This document shows, piece by piece, positions 11,371-22,149 of a DNA stretch of 64,000 bases (within the stretch, counting starts at the first letter, position 1; every line of letters starts with the position of its first letter). The notes below the pieces were generated by a model. The model searched no databases, was not told the DNA's origin, and saw only the letters and a program-made list of their open reading frames with translations. A program made the position numbers and the translations under genes. The stretch comes from Eutreptiella sp. 'Long Island Sound 2002' (taxonomy: Eukaryota; Euglenozoa; Euglenophyceae; Eutreptiales; Eutreptiaceae), in NCBI GenBank assembly GCA_964036045.1, contig OZ038378.1:140522765-140586764 (forward strand), read 5' to 3'.

Positions 11371-11950
11371 TTGTGCCTTCGATTGTGGTGTGTGGTTGGA
11401 CCTTTTCATTATTCACTCATGCCCGCGTGTAGGCTTGAAAGTGTTGTGTCCTACAATTTTGTTTTGAAAGGCCAGTTCATTGTGATTGTAGGCTTTCTTG
11501 CGCACAGCAGCACTGATTGAGGGACATTGCATTGCAAATGATAGATGACCACCAAGTAGGGGCAATTATATCTTTGTTGGCATGGTGTGAATGTCTCTTG
11601 GCATGCACCACTCTAAGCATTATCATTTCCGGGGGTAACACTCCACCTATTGTTGTTTGGACTCATCTTTTAAGCCTGCCGTTGTAAAAGTTGTCACAAG
11701 AGCATGGCACACATGGTTTGTTCTCGGGTGTGGTGCTGTACCGTTTCCCCCTTTTTGGGCATTTTGCGTTAAGCAAAAGCCTAGGGGCCACGATACACCA
11801 TACGAAATCGAAGGTGGCAAGCAGTGCTTTCCTTAAGGAGGTTTTTTTCCGATCCCCATGGGGGCCAACTCCTTGTCACTTTTTCTGGTCTCCTGCAAAA
11901 ATTTGTTGCATGGTAGCCGCAAGGAGACTTTTGACGGCACTTGGGTTGCA
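11370..11950. other. No gene recognised
   Basis: AT/GC-mixed DNA without a repeat I could define. Frames are short and conflict between strands. Confidence 0.4.
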
Positions 11951-12860
11951 AGTAGGCGAGACAGTGGCCCCCGTGCCCTCCGTGCCCTCCATCACAACCA
12001 TGCGGCTGCCGGTGCATTGCCGTCGGAATACGGGCTCCGTAGCCCCCGGCAAACCCATGATACTACCCGCCATAGTTACAACCCTGGATCCACATGGCCC
12101 GTTTGTGCTCCAAACACGGCGCTCGTCACACCCATTGGGTCTGCTATGGCCCCCGTAGCATCCGCTGCGGGCGCCTTGTGTGCCGCCACTTGTGCTACCG
12201 CTGTTGGTACCGGTGGAGAGGCTTAGCCACGCCCCAAGGACTACGGGTAGATGGCGTGGTGATGACAGTGGTGAGGTTAAGCTCCCCGATCGGGGTGTCT
12301 CTTGCGGCATCCAATTCTTTGCTGGGGCCTAGTGTTGCGGCGGTGCCCCAAGGATTTGTTGGTTGAGGTGGTGATGTGGCGGCTCAGCTCAGGATTGCAG
12401 CGCAGCAAGTAGCTTGAGGCCTTCCAATCCTCGTGCCCGTTGTTTGACTTGGTCCGCTGCAAGACCGTGGGCCTCTGCCAATGGTAAGCTTGTTGGGAGA
12501 GTGGTCCCCCAAGATTTAGGTGACCCCCTAAAACATGGGCCCGGTCGGCCTAGGGCTCTTTGTAGACACTGCTCAACCATGCCACATAGCGCATTGTAGT
12601 ACGGGTACAGGCCCTCAATGTCCAATTCCACAACCCCCTGCTTAAGTACAATATATCTAAGGCAGGCGTGAAGACGTTAGCTGCCGCAGCAGATTTTATG
12701 CTCGCGGCCCCGGATGCCATGAAGGCCATGGTTGTGTACTCTGAGTGCCAAGGATTGGTCCTCAATGTTATAGACCTGAAATTTCAACCATGCCCCCCGC
12801 CCCCTTTGCCCATGCGTGGAGTGGTGGCCGTGTCCATGGTTTCTCAATTCTTGAAGTAAC
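11950..12860 (-). pseudogene. Coding-like relic, unidentified protein
   Basis: On the minus strand several consecutive pieces have protein-like composition but lie in different frames. They include ELDIEGLYPYYNALCGMVEQ (near 12640), a Pro/Thr-rich segment with TNPWGTAATLGPS (near 12340), and an Ala-rich segment with VAQVAAHKAPAADATG (near 12190). The 12389-12391 stop is a TGA inside an otherwise continuous frame. At least two frame changes are needed to join the pieces. No family is recognised. The high GC and a lack of matching plus-strand text favour the minus strand. Confidence 0.3.
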
Positions 12861-13209
12861 ATCCGCCATTATGTGTGATGGAAGCAAGTTGACCTGCAGT
12901 CATGTTGCTTGGTGTCGGACTCGTGTTTAAATGCCGAAAAAATTGTTGTCATCCGAACATAGGCGCCTTGCTCGGGTAGTAGCATGTAGATTTCCTTGGC
13001 TATGACGGGGGGATGGGGGGATCATCGAGGCCCTCATTCGTTCATTCTTCAGCCTCGCTGCCTTGAGTTGGTGTGTCATATCCTCCATGCACTAGTGGTG
13101 CACCTGGTCGGATTGGGGGTGGGGAGGTGGGGGTCTGAAGTTGGGGACAGGGACCGGCTAACCTTTTTTTTTGTGTCCCCCACGCGAGAACCAACATAGC
13201 GCGGCAACG

Positions 13210-14040
13210 TCCGTCATGTAGTCCATGCCGTTGAAGCGGCCAAGTCTTGGCCAATGGGAGCTGGTGTGTTGGCCACCAAGGTACGTTGATGGTGAGTGTC
13301 CTCCTTGTCTTTGTAAATATGTAAGGTCCGAAATGTCCTCAGATAGCACCCCTCAATGGCACCCGCTTTTTCCTTCTTTTTAGAACGCGTCGGAGTCATG
13401 GCAAGTAGAGACAAGGTGGGGTCGGGTGCACGGGAATCCAAAGGGATGGTTGGTCTTGTGGTTTTCAGAGCCCGCACATCACAAACATGGTCCTGGATCA
13501 CCAGAGTTCTGTTTTGGATGACCGCCTCACCCCAATGCTCCCGCGTTTTGTCGACTATGTGTTGGACGATGTGAATGCCAATCGCTCCGTGCACGTCATT
13601 CAAGCGCCCAGTGACGATTTGAAGGGTGCCCAAGCTTTCTTGCCCTCATACGTCCGCCCCCACCACCCAAGTTCAAGGTGCATTCTTTGAGACTTAGGAG
13701 AGTGTTTAGGCTACCCCCACCCCCCTCAAAGCCAAGGATGCCTCTTCCAAGCAACGATCGGGAGGCCCGGAGGCCAAGGCGCAACCTTCGATGGCCACTC
13801 CTGCCGCAGAGGAGAACATCCCTCCCAAGGTCCTCATCCGTGGAGAGTGGCGCCAGGTGCCAGATAGCTACCCACAGATGCATCCGGCCAGATGGATCCC
13901 GTGATCAGCAGTTGAGCAATGGGCCAACCAAGCAGCTGGTAGTTGAGTTGCGTTTGGCTTGTCAATTGAACACTAGTCTTGGTGCAAAGCCCAAGTCCAA
14001 TGCAAAAAGTGACCTCATCTGCAAAGGTGTATTGTGCAAC
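13210..14040. pseudogene. Coding-like relic, strand uncertain
   Basis: Both strands give plausible peptides. The minus frame 13214-13633 includes GRLNDVHGAIGIHIVQHIVD. The plus strand reads MVLDHQSSVLDDRLTPML (13487 on), then, in another frame, ENIPPKVLIRGEWRQVPDSY (near 13820) and QLVVELRLACQLNTSLG (near 13940). Frames are broken in either direction. It may continue the 11.95-12.86 kb relic. No family is recognised. Confidence 0.25.
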
Positions 14041-14049
14041 TATTCGTAG

Positions 14050-16360
14050 CGGGTGCATGTTTTGTAGGGATTTGCTTTACCATATTTTCCTCCGTGTATT
14101 TGGCGTACCAATGCTGGAGCATATAAGCAACTATTTTATTGTCTTGGTGGCCACTGAGAGTATACTCGTGGCACTACCGTTGGCTATGGCCTTGTCAAGC
14201 TTCTTTTCTTGAGCCTGATTTTGTTCGAAGTGCTAGTTACCGCATGTGATACTATGTTGCATTGGCCGAGTCTCAACTAATTGGTGGCCACACAGAGTAC
14301 TTGGCGCTTTGTGGACTTGGTGTCCCCTCACTAAGGTTGCTATGGGATGCCATACGGAACCGGCAATGGTACATATTGTGTGCGTATGGCAAATTTTTTT
14401 TTTCATTTTTCTCATTTTTTTTTTCATAATTGCACGACTTACTGCGAAAAACAATCACACACTTTGGCAATTGTTTTCATTGGTCCAATGTCTTTTATAA
14501 TGTACATGACTTACCGCAAGAAAAAAGGATGGCGCAATTTTGCCACAAATTTTTTTGACGTTTTGAATTTTTTTTGTATACGGGTACGTTTTTCACCTCC
14601 AATTGCCCTCATCACCACCACCAACTACCTCCAACTGCTCTTCTAGGCGCTACCAAACCGCTTTTGCAACTGCTCCTAGCACATGCCTTCGAGGCACATG
14701 GTGCAAACGGTGCGTCCCACGGTGCATGGCACAGTGCATCGTTCATGGGATGGGTTTGAAGTTTTCTCTCGTCTTTGCGGTAATTCTGCATGTGTGTTAG
14801 TGGTGCTGTCCCCCATGCATAATGAGGGCTTGAGCTTGAGGGCGGGACCAAAAATGTATGATCACCCATCTCCTTTCAAGGCACGCACACCCGCATGCTT
14901 TTCCTGTGGACAAAGATGGATGTCAAGTTGCAAGCCTAAGTCTTGATGCCCCGAGATGGATGTAAAGTTGCTTTTTTTCTTAGTCTGGGAAAGTGATGCA
15001 TTTCTTTGGTTGGCAGTGTGCAACACCGGTAAGCATCCAGCGTTCAAGCCCTTGAAGTACTCTAGCTCATCACCCCACAGCAAGGAGTCTGCTTGGCTCC
15101 TTATCACAACTATTGAATAACATAGTTCATCAAATGCGCAACCCCGCACTTGGGTCACGGGTGCACACGTGGAATGCCCGGGGAAAGCTTTGGCCCACCC
15201 AGCATGGTCCCATGTTTGGTTACGGGCCATTTGGTTCATCGTATATTTTCTCTGCATGGGGGCTTATGAATCCATTTGTTTGGGAAGGTTTTGAGTCCCG
15301 ATATGATCCGCGTTTTTCAACGAAAAAGTCCATCTACGTGTCACCAGTTTCCCCCTCACCAACACATCGTCACTATCACTATCCCACGCAACCATCCCAC
15401 CCATTGTACACCCCTTTACTTGGGGAACCGGGAACGTTCTGCACCTGCCTCCAACAGCTCGTGGTGGAACTCCATGCCGTTGCCATCACCTAGCATGTTT
15501 TCAAACGTACAGGGGCAGTGGCCTTCATCAGAAAGCGGGAATTTATCCAAGGTCTCAGCTTTGGGCACAATCGAAGAGTCCCATGGGGCATGGCATTACA
15601 GCACACCCTCCCCCACGCTGATGGACCCTTTCTATGTAGTTGCACCCCGCAAAGCCTAACCAACCCGGTTTCTATGGGGAGCATCATGACCACAAGGTCG
15701 GGACGCCTCTAAAGGCTCCCGGAACCCACACGCCACCCACCACCAAGTTGCAACCATTCCCCAACCGCAATGGACATTGGGGAATGGTTGGGAGTACCAC
15801 GAACATGCCAAACCCCTCACGTTCACTAAGTGCTTAACCAATCCAAGCAGTGATGACGCACACATCCCCGAAACAAGTACTCCCTGGGTCCCCTCACCGG
15901 GAGTCAACAAGCAAAAGGCTCTCCTATCCCCCAAGCCTCTAGGCCCCACCTCATCAGTGGAGCCCACTGTTGCGTCACGGGCACAACACGGATCGGAAAA
16001 ACTTGTCACAGGCACTGATGTGGGCTAGCTGCCCAGCCACAGCGCGGTGGAACCAATAACTACCCCGCTTCGACAGGCCGGTCGAGGAATCGCCCCCAAA
16101 GAGCGCCATCCGCTTTCCCCCATCCCCCACGAAAGCAGCACGAGATGGGCCACCTTGTTCCCACCACGTGAATCCCACCAGCAATGGCTGTACCCCAGCG
16201 CCCCCAAAACAAAAGCGAAGTTGCGCAAGCAACTGAAGTTTTGCCGTGGGGAAGGGGGGGGGTGATAGGGACAGGGTCAGTGTCATTGAGAGTCCCCCCC
16301 ACCTTTTTTGGCTGTACGATTGATGTCCTGTGTGAGCCATGTGCTTGCAAGGGGTTCTTA
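14050..16360. other. No gene recognised
   Basis: The stretch is mixed DNA with T-rich runs near 14390-14430 and 14550-14580 and a GGGGAATGGTTGG/CCATTCCCCAACC inverted pair near 15750-15790. Frames on both strands are short or of biased composition. Just before 16360 the DNA runs into the LHC array. Confidence 0.4.
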
Positions 16361-16364
16361 TTAG

Positions 16365-16880
16365 TCTAGGCATGGTGGCGGGTGCCGATACCCTGCTGCG
16401 TATGTTGGTGAGCAGTTCGGTGAACGTGTGGGGTTCATGGCTGGTGCTCTCACCTTCTCTGCAGGTGATGTTGACTACCATAGCAGCTCCAACCTAGTGC
16501 AAGCCTAGTTTAGCCTTGCCATTGTAGCCTACTAAGTTACCTTGATGGGTGCCATTGAGGCCTACCATGTGCACAGTGGTCCTCTGGGTGAGGATGTAGA
16601 TCTGCCCCACCCTGGTGAAGCCCTCGACCCTTGGGGTTTGGATAGGGAAACTAACACCTTTGCTGAGCCGAAGACGAAGGAGATTAGGAAGGGCCGTTTG
16701 GCTATACCCTCTATTTTCAGCTACTACGTGCACGCCGTTGTGAGTGGTAACAGTTCATTTGCGATGTGGGCCTCCCACATTGCCGACCCATTTGCCGTGA
16801 GTGGCATGATTAGCACCCACGTGATTCAGCTCGCTCCGTCCTTTGTGGCAATTTTAGCCGCCACAAGCTCCCCGTACTAC
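16365..16880 (+). pseudogene. LHC (chlorophyll a/b-binding) unit A, 5'-truncated relic
   Basis: The text encodes the second half of an Lhcb-like protein, which in life binds chlorophyll in thylakoid membranes. From about 16400 it follows the family order: a GEQFGERV-like loop, a decayed DYLGSPSLVHAQS-like segment with stops near 16502 and 16525, LMGAIEAYHVHSGPLGED (helix C start), [13 protein letters not shown], then the third helix motif KEIRKGRLA, where the usual Asn chlorophyll ligand is Lys, and WASHIADPFAVSGM. The frame is open from 16542 through the end of the unit and runs directly into the next unit through a linker of about 28 residues (STHVIQLAPSFVAILAATSS). The first helix is missing. 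Confidence 0.85.
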
Positions 16881-17500
16881 GGCCCCGGACCGTCCGAGGT
16901 GGTTCGACGACTACTCCAATGGTTCTATCACTAGCTACCTCACTGGTGAGTGCTCTAGTGACTACGATTGGAACACTGCCGGTTTGGCCGCTGATGCCTT
17001 GACGTTCGAGAAGTAGTGCGAGGTTTAGATCGCCCACACTCATTGCGCGATGTTGGGTATTTTGGGCCGCTTTACCCTTGAGTTGTCGACCAAGTACCCT
17101 CGTGAGCTTGTGTGGTTCAAGGCTAGTGCTCAAACCTTCTATGAGGGTTGTCTGGACTACCTTGGCAGCTCCAACCTTGTGCACGCTTAGTCCAGCCCGG
17201 CCATCTTGGCTTGCCAAGTTGTCATGACGGGCGGCGTTGAGACCTACCGTGTGCACAGGTGTCCCCTGGGTGAGGATGTAGTTGTGCCCCGCCCTGGTGA
17301 AGCCCACAACCCTTGGGGTTTGCGTAGCAAACTTGATACCCTGGCGAAGCCGAAGGCGAAGGAGATTAGGAACGGCCGTTTGGCTATGCCTTCCACATTC
17401 ACCCACTACATGTAGGTCATTCGGAGTGGTGAGGGTCCAATTGCGAACTGGGCCTCCCACACCGCCGACCCACTCGCCGTGAACGGCATGACCAGTGCCT
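16863..17500 (+). pseudogene. LHC unit B, nearly full-length relic
   Basis: It starts with an SPYYGP-type motif common to mature LHCII N-termini, then RPKWFDDYS, SYLTGECSSDYDWNTAGLAAD, a first-helix segment ending HCAMLGILG (usual RWAMLG; the Arg is lost), [25 protein letters not shown], a second-helix region GGVETYRVHRCPLGED, and a third-helix motif KEIRNGRLAMPS with Glu, Asn and Arg intact. Stops interrupt it after FEK near 17013, near 17034, after VHA near 17188, and in the third helix (17413-17415). A frame change lies near 16890. The unit ends WASHTADPLAVNGM and joins unit C directly. Confidence 0.88.
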
Positions 17501-17564
17501 CCGTGAGCGGCATGACCAACGCCCACGTGACCCAGCTCGCTCCTTTCCTTGTGGCAATGTTAGC

Positions 17565-18235
17565 CACCACAAGCCTCCCATACTCCGGCCCCGACTGTCC
17601 GAAGTGGTTTGACGACTACTCCCATGGTCTGTGATTGGCTGCCTTTTTGGTGAGTGCCCTGGTGACTACGGTTGGGACACCGCCGGTTGGGCCGCTAACC
17701 CCTAAACCTTCGCGAAGTGCTACGAGGGTGAGATCGCCCACAGTCATTGGGCAATTATTGGGTACTTTGGGTTGGTTGACCCGTGAGTTGTTGACAATGT
17801 ACGCTGGTGAGCAGCTTGGTGAGCATGTGTGGTTCAAGGCTAGTGCTTAGGTCTTCTCTGAGGGTGGTGTGAACCACCTTGGCAGCTCCAACCTTGTGCA
17901 TGCCCAGTCCTTCCTTGCCATTCTGGCCCGCCAAGTTGTCTTGATGGGCGCCGTTGAGGCCTACCGTGTGCACAGTGGCGCCCTACGTGAGGATATAGAT
18001 TTGCCCCACCCTAGTGAAGCCCTCGATCCTTGGGGTTTGGCGGGCGAACTTTGGCTGAGCCGAAGGCAAAGGAGATTAGGCACGGGCGTTTGGTTATGCC
18101 TTTCAAGTTTGGCTACTAGGAGCCCGCCATTGTGAGTGGTGAGGATCCAATTGCAAAGGGGGCCTCCCACAATGCCCACCCACGTGCCGTAAACGGCATG
18201 AATACCACCTATATGACCCACCTCGCTCCTTCCCC
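17565..18235 (+). pseudogene. LHC unit C, nearly full-length relic
   Basis: It repeats the same order: YSGPDCPKWFDDYSHG, a frameshift, GECPGDYGWDTAGWAANP, a stop near 17701, a first helix ending SHWAIIGYFG, then [75 protein letters not shown], a frame change near 18050, [12 protein letters not shown] (Asn ligand changed to His) and GEDPIAKGASHNAHPRAVNG. Its end continues as MNTTYMTHLAPSPVAMAATA into unit D, the same linker type as after units A and B. Confidence 0.88.
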
Positions 18236-18239
18236 TGTG

Positions 18240-18752
18240 GCAATGGCAGCCACTGCACGCTCCTCAAACCACGGCCCTCACCGTCTGAGGTGGTTCGACG
18301 ACTACTCCCATGCCTGTGTTCCGGGCTACCTCACTGGTGAGTGCCTTCGTGAATACGGTTGGGACACTGCTGGTTTGGCTGTTGACTCCAAGACCGTCGA
18401 CAGATACTGCGAGACGGAGGTCTCCCACGTTCGTTGGGCAATGTTGGGTACTTTGGGCTGCTTTACCCATGAGTTGTTGACCAATTACCCTGGTGTGCCT
18501 ATCGTTGAGCCTATCTGGGTCAAGCCTGGTGCCCAAATCCTCTATGACGGCGGTCTGGACGGCTTAGGATCCTCTAGGTTGACCCACGCTCCGTCCATCT
18601 TTACCATCCCAAGTCTCCACGTTGAGCGGATGACTGGCGCTGAGGCATATTGTATCATGGGTGGCTCTTTGTGTGGGGCCGCGGGCTTGTACCATGGTGG
18701 TGCCTTCGACCCTCTTGGTTTGGCTGATGACCCCACATGGTTGCTCGGCTGA
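18240..18752 (+). pseudogene. LHC unit D, open but 3'-truncated
   Basis: This is the best-preserved unit: a single open frame runs from 18132 to a stop at 18750-18752. It includes LRWFDDYSH, GYLTGECLREYGWDTAGLAVD, a first helix with ETEVSHVRWAMLGTLG in which the Glu and Arg of the family's chlorophyll-binding ExxxxR pattern are kept, the loop VPIVEPIWVKPGAQILYDGG, a diverged LGSSRLTHAPSIF segment, a second-helix start GAEAYCIMGG, and GGAFDPLGLADDP. The frame stops just before the third helix. Divergence from A-C suggests an older or independently evolving unit. Confidence 0.88.
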
Positions 18753-18888
18753 CGATGGAGGTGATCAACCGTGGACATAAGTTGCAGCAACAAGCGCCCT
18801 AGGTGCAAAAGGGGCACAATGATGGCCGCATAGGGAGAAATGCACGGTGCAGCGCTGGTGGCTAAGTATGAGAAGGACTGGAATATGC

Positions 18889-18921
18889 GAGGGGGGGGGG
18901 GGGGGGGCGACCCCCCCCCCT
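18889..18921 (+). repeat. Oligo-G followed by oligo-C (hairpin-forming)
   Basis: A G18 run, the spacer CGA, then about C11 sit just past the LHC array. The two arms are complementary, and either could also form a quadruplex or i-motif. Run lengths of this kind are prone to sequencing error. Confidence 0.85.
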
Positions 18922-18995
18922 ATCCCTAGATACCTACGTTAAAACCAGCATGCTTAGTTTTATGCTTGTGCGCGTGCTGTGCTCATTAAGGGTTT

Positions 18996-19600
18996 TTGGT
19001 TGGTCAAAGGGTGCACAACAAGGGTGGTAGAGGGGTTCCATACTCTTTGAGGTGGTTACATAGGCCCACATCCTTCTCCCCAGTGCCCCTACTCACACCA
19101 CTCCCAACTACCCTATTCTATTTTGTAGCTCTTGTTATGCCTTTGTCTCGGGACACCATTATCGAGCTAAGTATGACACTCATGTGTTTAAGTGGGGCCA
19201 AGAGTTTGCGTGATCCTTTGGTCTCACAACTCCTTGGTGAGTGGGTGGCCTCATCTCCTTTGGCCAAGGCCTAATGGTACGAGGCCACCGAGGTTGCCCA
19301 ACTCCTCGTCATCGGCAACAAGCAAATTGAGCCCGTGAAGCAAAATTTCTCCGTCCTCTTCCCAGCGCCCGAGTTGATCGGGCTACTTATGGCCTTGAAT
19401 GTCCCCAAGGGCAGCTTTCGGCTTGTGTCGGAGTTCATGACCCGCCGCATACCTGCCATGACCCCGACCCATCCCCTCGCGTGCCATTTCACGGACACAT
19501 GGAACGAGTAGCTCAAGCCCCTTGCGCTAGAGCCACCAGTGTCCGTGGCGGATCCCCCTATGAGCAGCCGCTCGTGGAGATGCATACCCGTGTGCCGGTG
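18996..19600 (+). pseudogene. Coding-like relic, unidentified
   Basis: One frame runs from about 18996 through TAA at 19272-19274 and TAG at about 19507 into 19600. Between stops the composition is protein-like: MPLSRDTIIELSMTLMCLSG, LRDPLVSQLLGEWVASSPLA, then EATEVAQLLVIGNKQIEPVK and LMALNVPKGSFRLVSEFM. Two in-frame stops argue for a decayed gene. No family is recognised, and it shows no LHC similarity. Confidence 0.4.
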
Positions 19601-20109
19601 GAAGTGGGACCCAACTATCCATGGCGCACGGAGCCACACACCCGCCTGTTTGTGGGTCGTTGGAGTGGCCGTATGCAGGGACTAGGACATGGCCGCATAA
19701 CTGACAATATCGTCTGAAAACCTGGAAGTATACGGCCCTTTCGTTTTCCTTTCCTTTTTGCGTTGATTTCTCGAGGTTAATGTTTAATATTTTGCAAATA
19801 TTGATGCTGGCGCAAAAATTAATCTAATATTGACCTCAGAAAATTAATGCAAAAATGTACCTTTTTTTTTGCACGTCATGCAGCCTATTGATGGCCGCAA
19901 GAAGTTTTACTAGGCAACCATGTGGGTGCGTAATGAGCTCGTCATGAGGGGTTACCAGCCCTTAGTCTGCCGCCTCATTGGTGGCGCCCATAGTGTGCTC
20001 TATATACAAAATATATAGCATCTATGCATCTTTTCCTCATGTGCCCTTCTAAGAAACATATGCGCACACAGAGAGAGAGTCCGGAACAGGTCCTGGGGGA
20101 GAATGCCAC

Positions 20110-20504
20110 ACAGCTTTATGGCCCCGATGGGCCTGTATGGCATGCAAGAAATGGGAATACCCGCCCTCGCTCGTCCACGTTCTCCTTGAGGGCGGCTAGG
20201 GCTTGCCGCAGCTACGCGGAGAGCGTCCTCTCACTCTCCAGAAGGACATCTCGCACCCAGGTGGTTGCGCACAGTGTCCATTTCGCATTTCACGCTAAGG
20301 GCACTTGGGTGCAATAGGGTTTAGCCGGGGCCGTGGTACTTGTCCTCGTCTGCGACGTGGTAGATCCTTTCGATCAGGATCTTGACCCAATTTACCCGGA
20401 AGATCACAGTGTCCTTTAGGGGCGTGGGCTTCACATCGCGCAAATGATGGTCAGCCCAACGCTCAAAAATGAGCTGCCAGTGGCAGCTGCCAGTCACCTC
20501 CCTT
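20110..20504 (-). pseudogene. Coding-like relic, unidentified, minus strand
   Basis: Reading the minus strand from 20504, one frame gives WQLIFERWADHHLRDVKPTP and DTVIFRVNWVKILIERIYHV, ending in a TAA near 20321. A second frame downstream gives TTWVRDVLLESERTLSA, one stop, then LRQALAALKENVDERGRVF. Both have strongly protein-like composition. The pieces need a frame change and one stop suppressed, so this is a broken gene. I could not assign a family. Confidence 0.4.
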
Positions 20505-20779
20505 GTGGCCGAACCCCCCCCCCCCCCCTAGAAATGATTGGGCCTACTCATTAGGGAGGGGCGTTGTGCGCCCCGACCCCGGCCCTGTCACCCACATCAG
20601 CACGGTCCTACTTGTTGCATCCCCATCCTCACGGCGCCGCCGGCAGTGGCTTTCGGCCTTGCTATGCAACTGCTTCCAAAGGAAGAGTTCTAACAGCCAC
20701 CGCAGGGTGTAGATTGTGGGGTTGGCGGATTTCAGGATGCAAGCATCCAGGGGGCTAGAGGACCATCTCTTTTGCTGAA

Positions 20780-22110
20780 GGCTGCATAAACAGTTGTTAA
20801 AGATCGCATGAAGATTGTTGAAGATTGCCCAATGATTTCCGAAGGGTGCATGAAAATGCCGGATATCAATTAAGATCACCAACCCTTGACAAGCCCTAAG
20901 CGACCAACCTCCTTCAACAATCTTCGCAGATTTTCCAATCAACCTCTAAGCAATTCCTAGCCAATGTCTAGCAACCTGTAGGCAACCTTCAACAACCCCC
21001 AACCGACCACCAACCGACCTCCAGTAATCTCCACACAACCTCCCAATTGTCATCTTCAGGCATTCTGCAGTACCCCCGCTTGTCTAAGGCGTAGGGATTG
21101 TATTAATTCCGTACCCAGTTTAATTCGGTACGAAATGTAGTGCAACCACAGAAGACATGGGTTTAGTGACAATTCTGCCAATTACATGGAGTCATGGACA
21201 CATTTGTTGTGATTGTTTGCCCACTTGAACCCAAAGAGCTCTGATTTTGGGGATATTTGTGCATTATCTTCACCTCTCATGGTGGTGGCGTGTGTGCTGA
21301 TAGTTTTGTGTGTCGCACGCAAGCTGCGGCCTTGTCTAAGCTACAGTAGGCGTAGGGACCATATTAATTCCGTACCTTTGCGTAGCTTAGACAAGGGGGG
21401 GGGGGTAATTTCAAGGCAACGTTCAAGCAAGTTTCAGAAATCTTTAGGCAATCTTCGGCAAGTTTCATGCAATCTTCATGCAAATTTCAAGAATCTCAGA
21501 GGAATCATCAGCAACGTTAGCATCACCACGAGGCTAGGCAACCTCTTGGAAACTTTCCTGAATCAACGGGCATCCCTGGCAACTGGTAGGCAACATCCAG
21601 CGAGTTCCGGGCAATCTCCATCCATTCTCTAACATGTTTCATAATTTTTCAAGCAATCTTTAGCAAGCTCAAGGCAAGCTTTGGCAATCTTTGGGCAATC
21701 CATCACCAGATCACAACCTACAGTCAATCTTCATCAATTTTTCTGCAGTCTTCTGCAATTTTAAACAATCTTCAGCAATCTGTAGGAAATCTTCAACCAC
21801 CTTCGGGCATCCTCTAGCAAACTCTAGGCACGTTTTAGCAGCCTCTTGCAAAATGAGTAATCTTCAGCCAATCTTCAGCAATCTTCACGTAGCTTTTAGG
21901 TGGTATTGAGGGTACATCCGGCAATCTTTATCTCTTGTGACAATTCTTATGATTTCTTCAGCATCTTCAACAACTCCCAGCGATCTTCAGCAATCTCCGG
22001 GCAACCTCCAAGCAATCTCCATAAAATCTCCAACTGACCTGCAAATCACGAACCTCTGGGCAATCTCCAGCAACCTCCAGCAACCACCACCACCATCCCA
22101 CAATCTCTAG
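20780..22110 (+). repeat. Degenerate CAATCTTCAGCAA-type short tandem repeats
   Basis: The stretch is dominated by variants of a 10-14 base unit such as GCAATCTTCAGCAATCT and AACCTCCAGCAATCTCC, densest at 21410-22110. It has no fixed phase and no conserved frame. Together with the hairpin at 21330 it fills 1.3 kb without a gene. Confidence 0.75.
21330..21396. repeat. Perfect 14-bp hairpin repeat
   Basis: CCTTGTCTAAGCTA at 21330-21343 is the exact complement of TAGCTTAGACAAGG at 21383-21396. The loop carries GGCGTAGGGACC and ATTAATTCCGTACC. A second related copy lacking the right arm occurs near 21073-21120 (GCTTGTCTAAGGCGTAGGG, ATTAATTCCGTACC), so this is a small mobile or foldback family. 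Confidence 0.8.
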
Positions 22111-22149
22111 GCAGACTTCAGCAACTTACCACTCGACCAAACCGCTGTG

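Noticed and set aside
15750-15790. Inverted GGGGAATGGTTGG/CCATTCCCCAACC pair as a regulatory hairpin
   Set aside because: It is short, lies in gene-free DNA and has no second copy or neighbouring gene.
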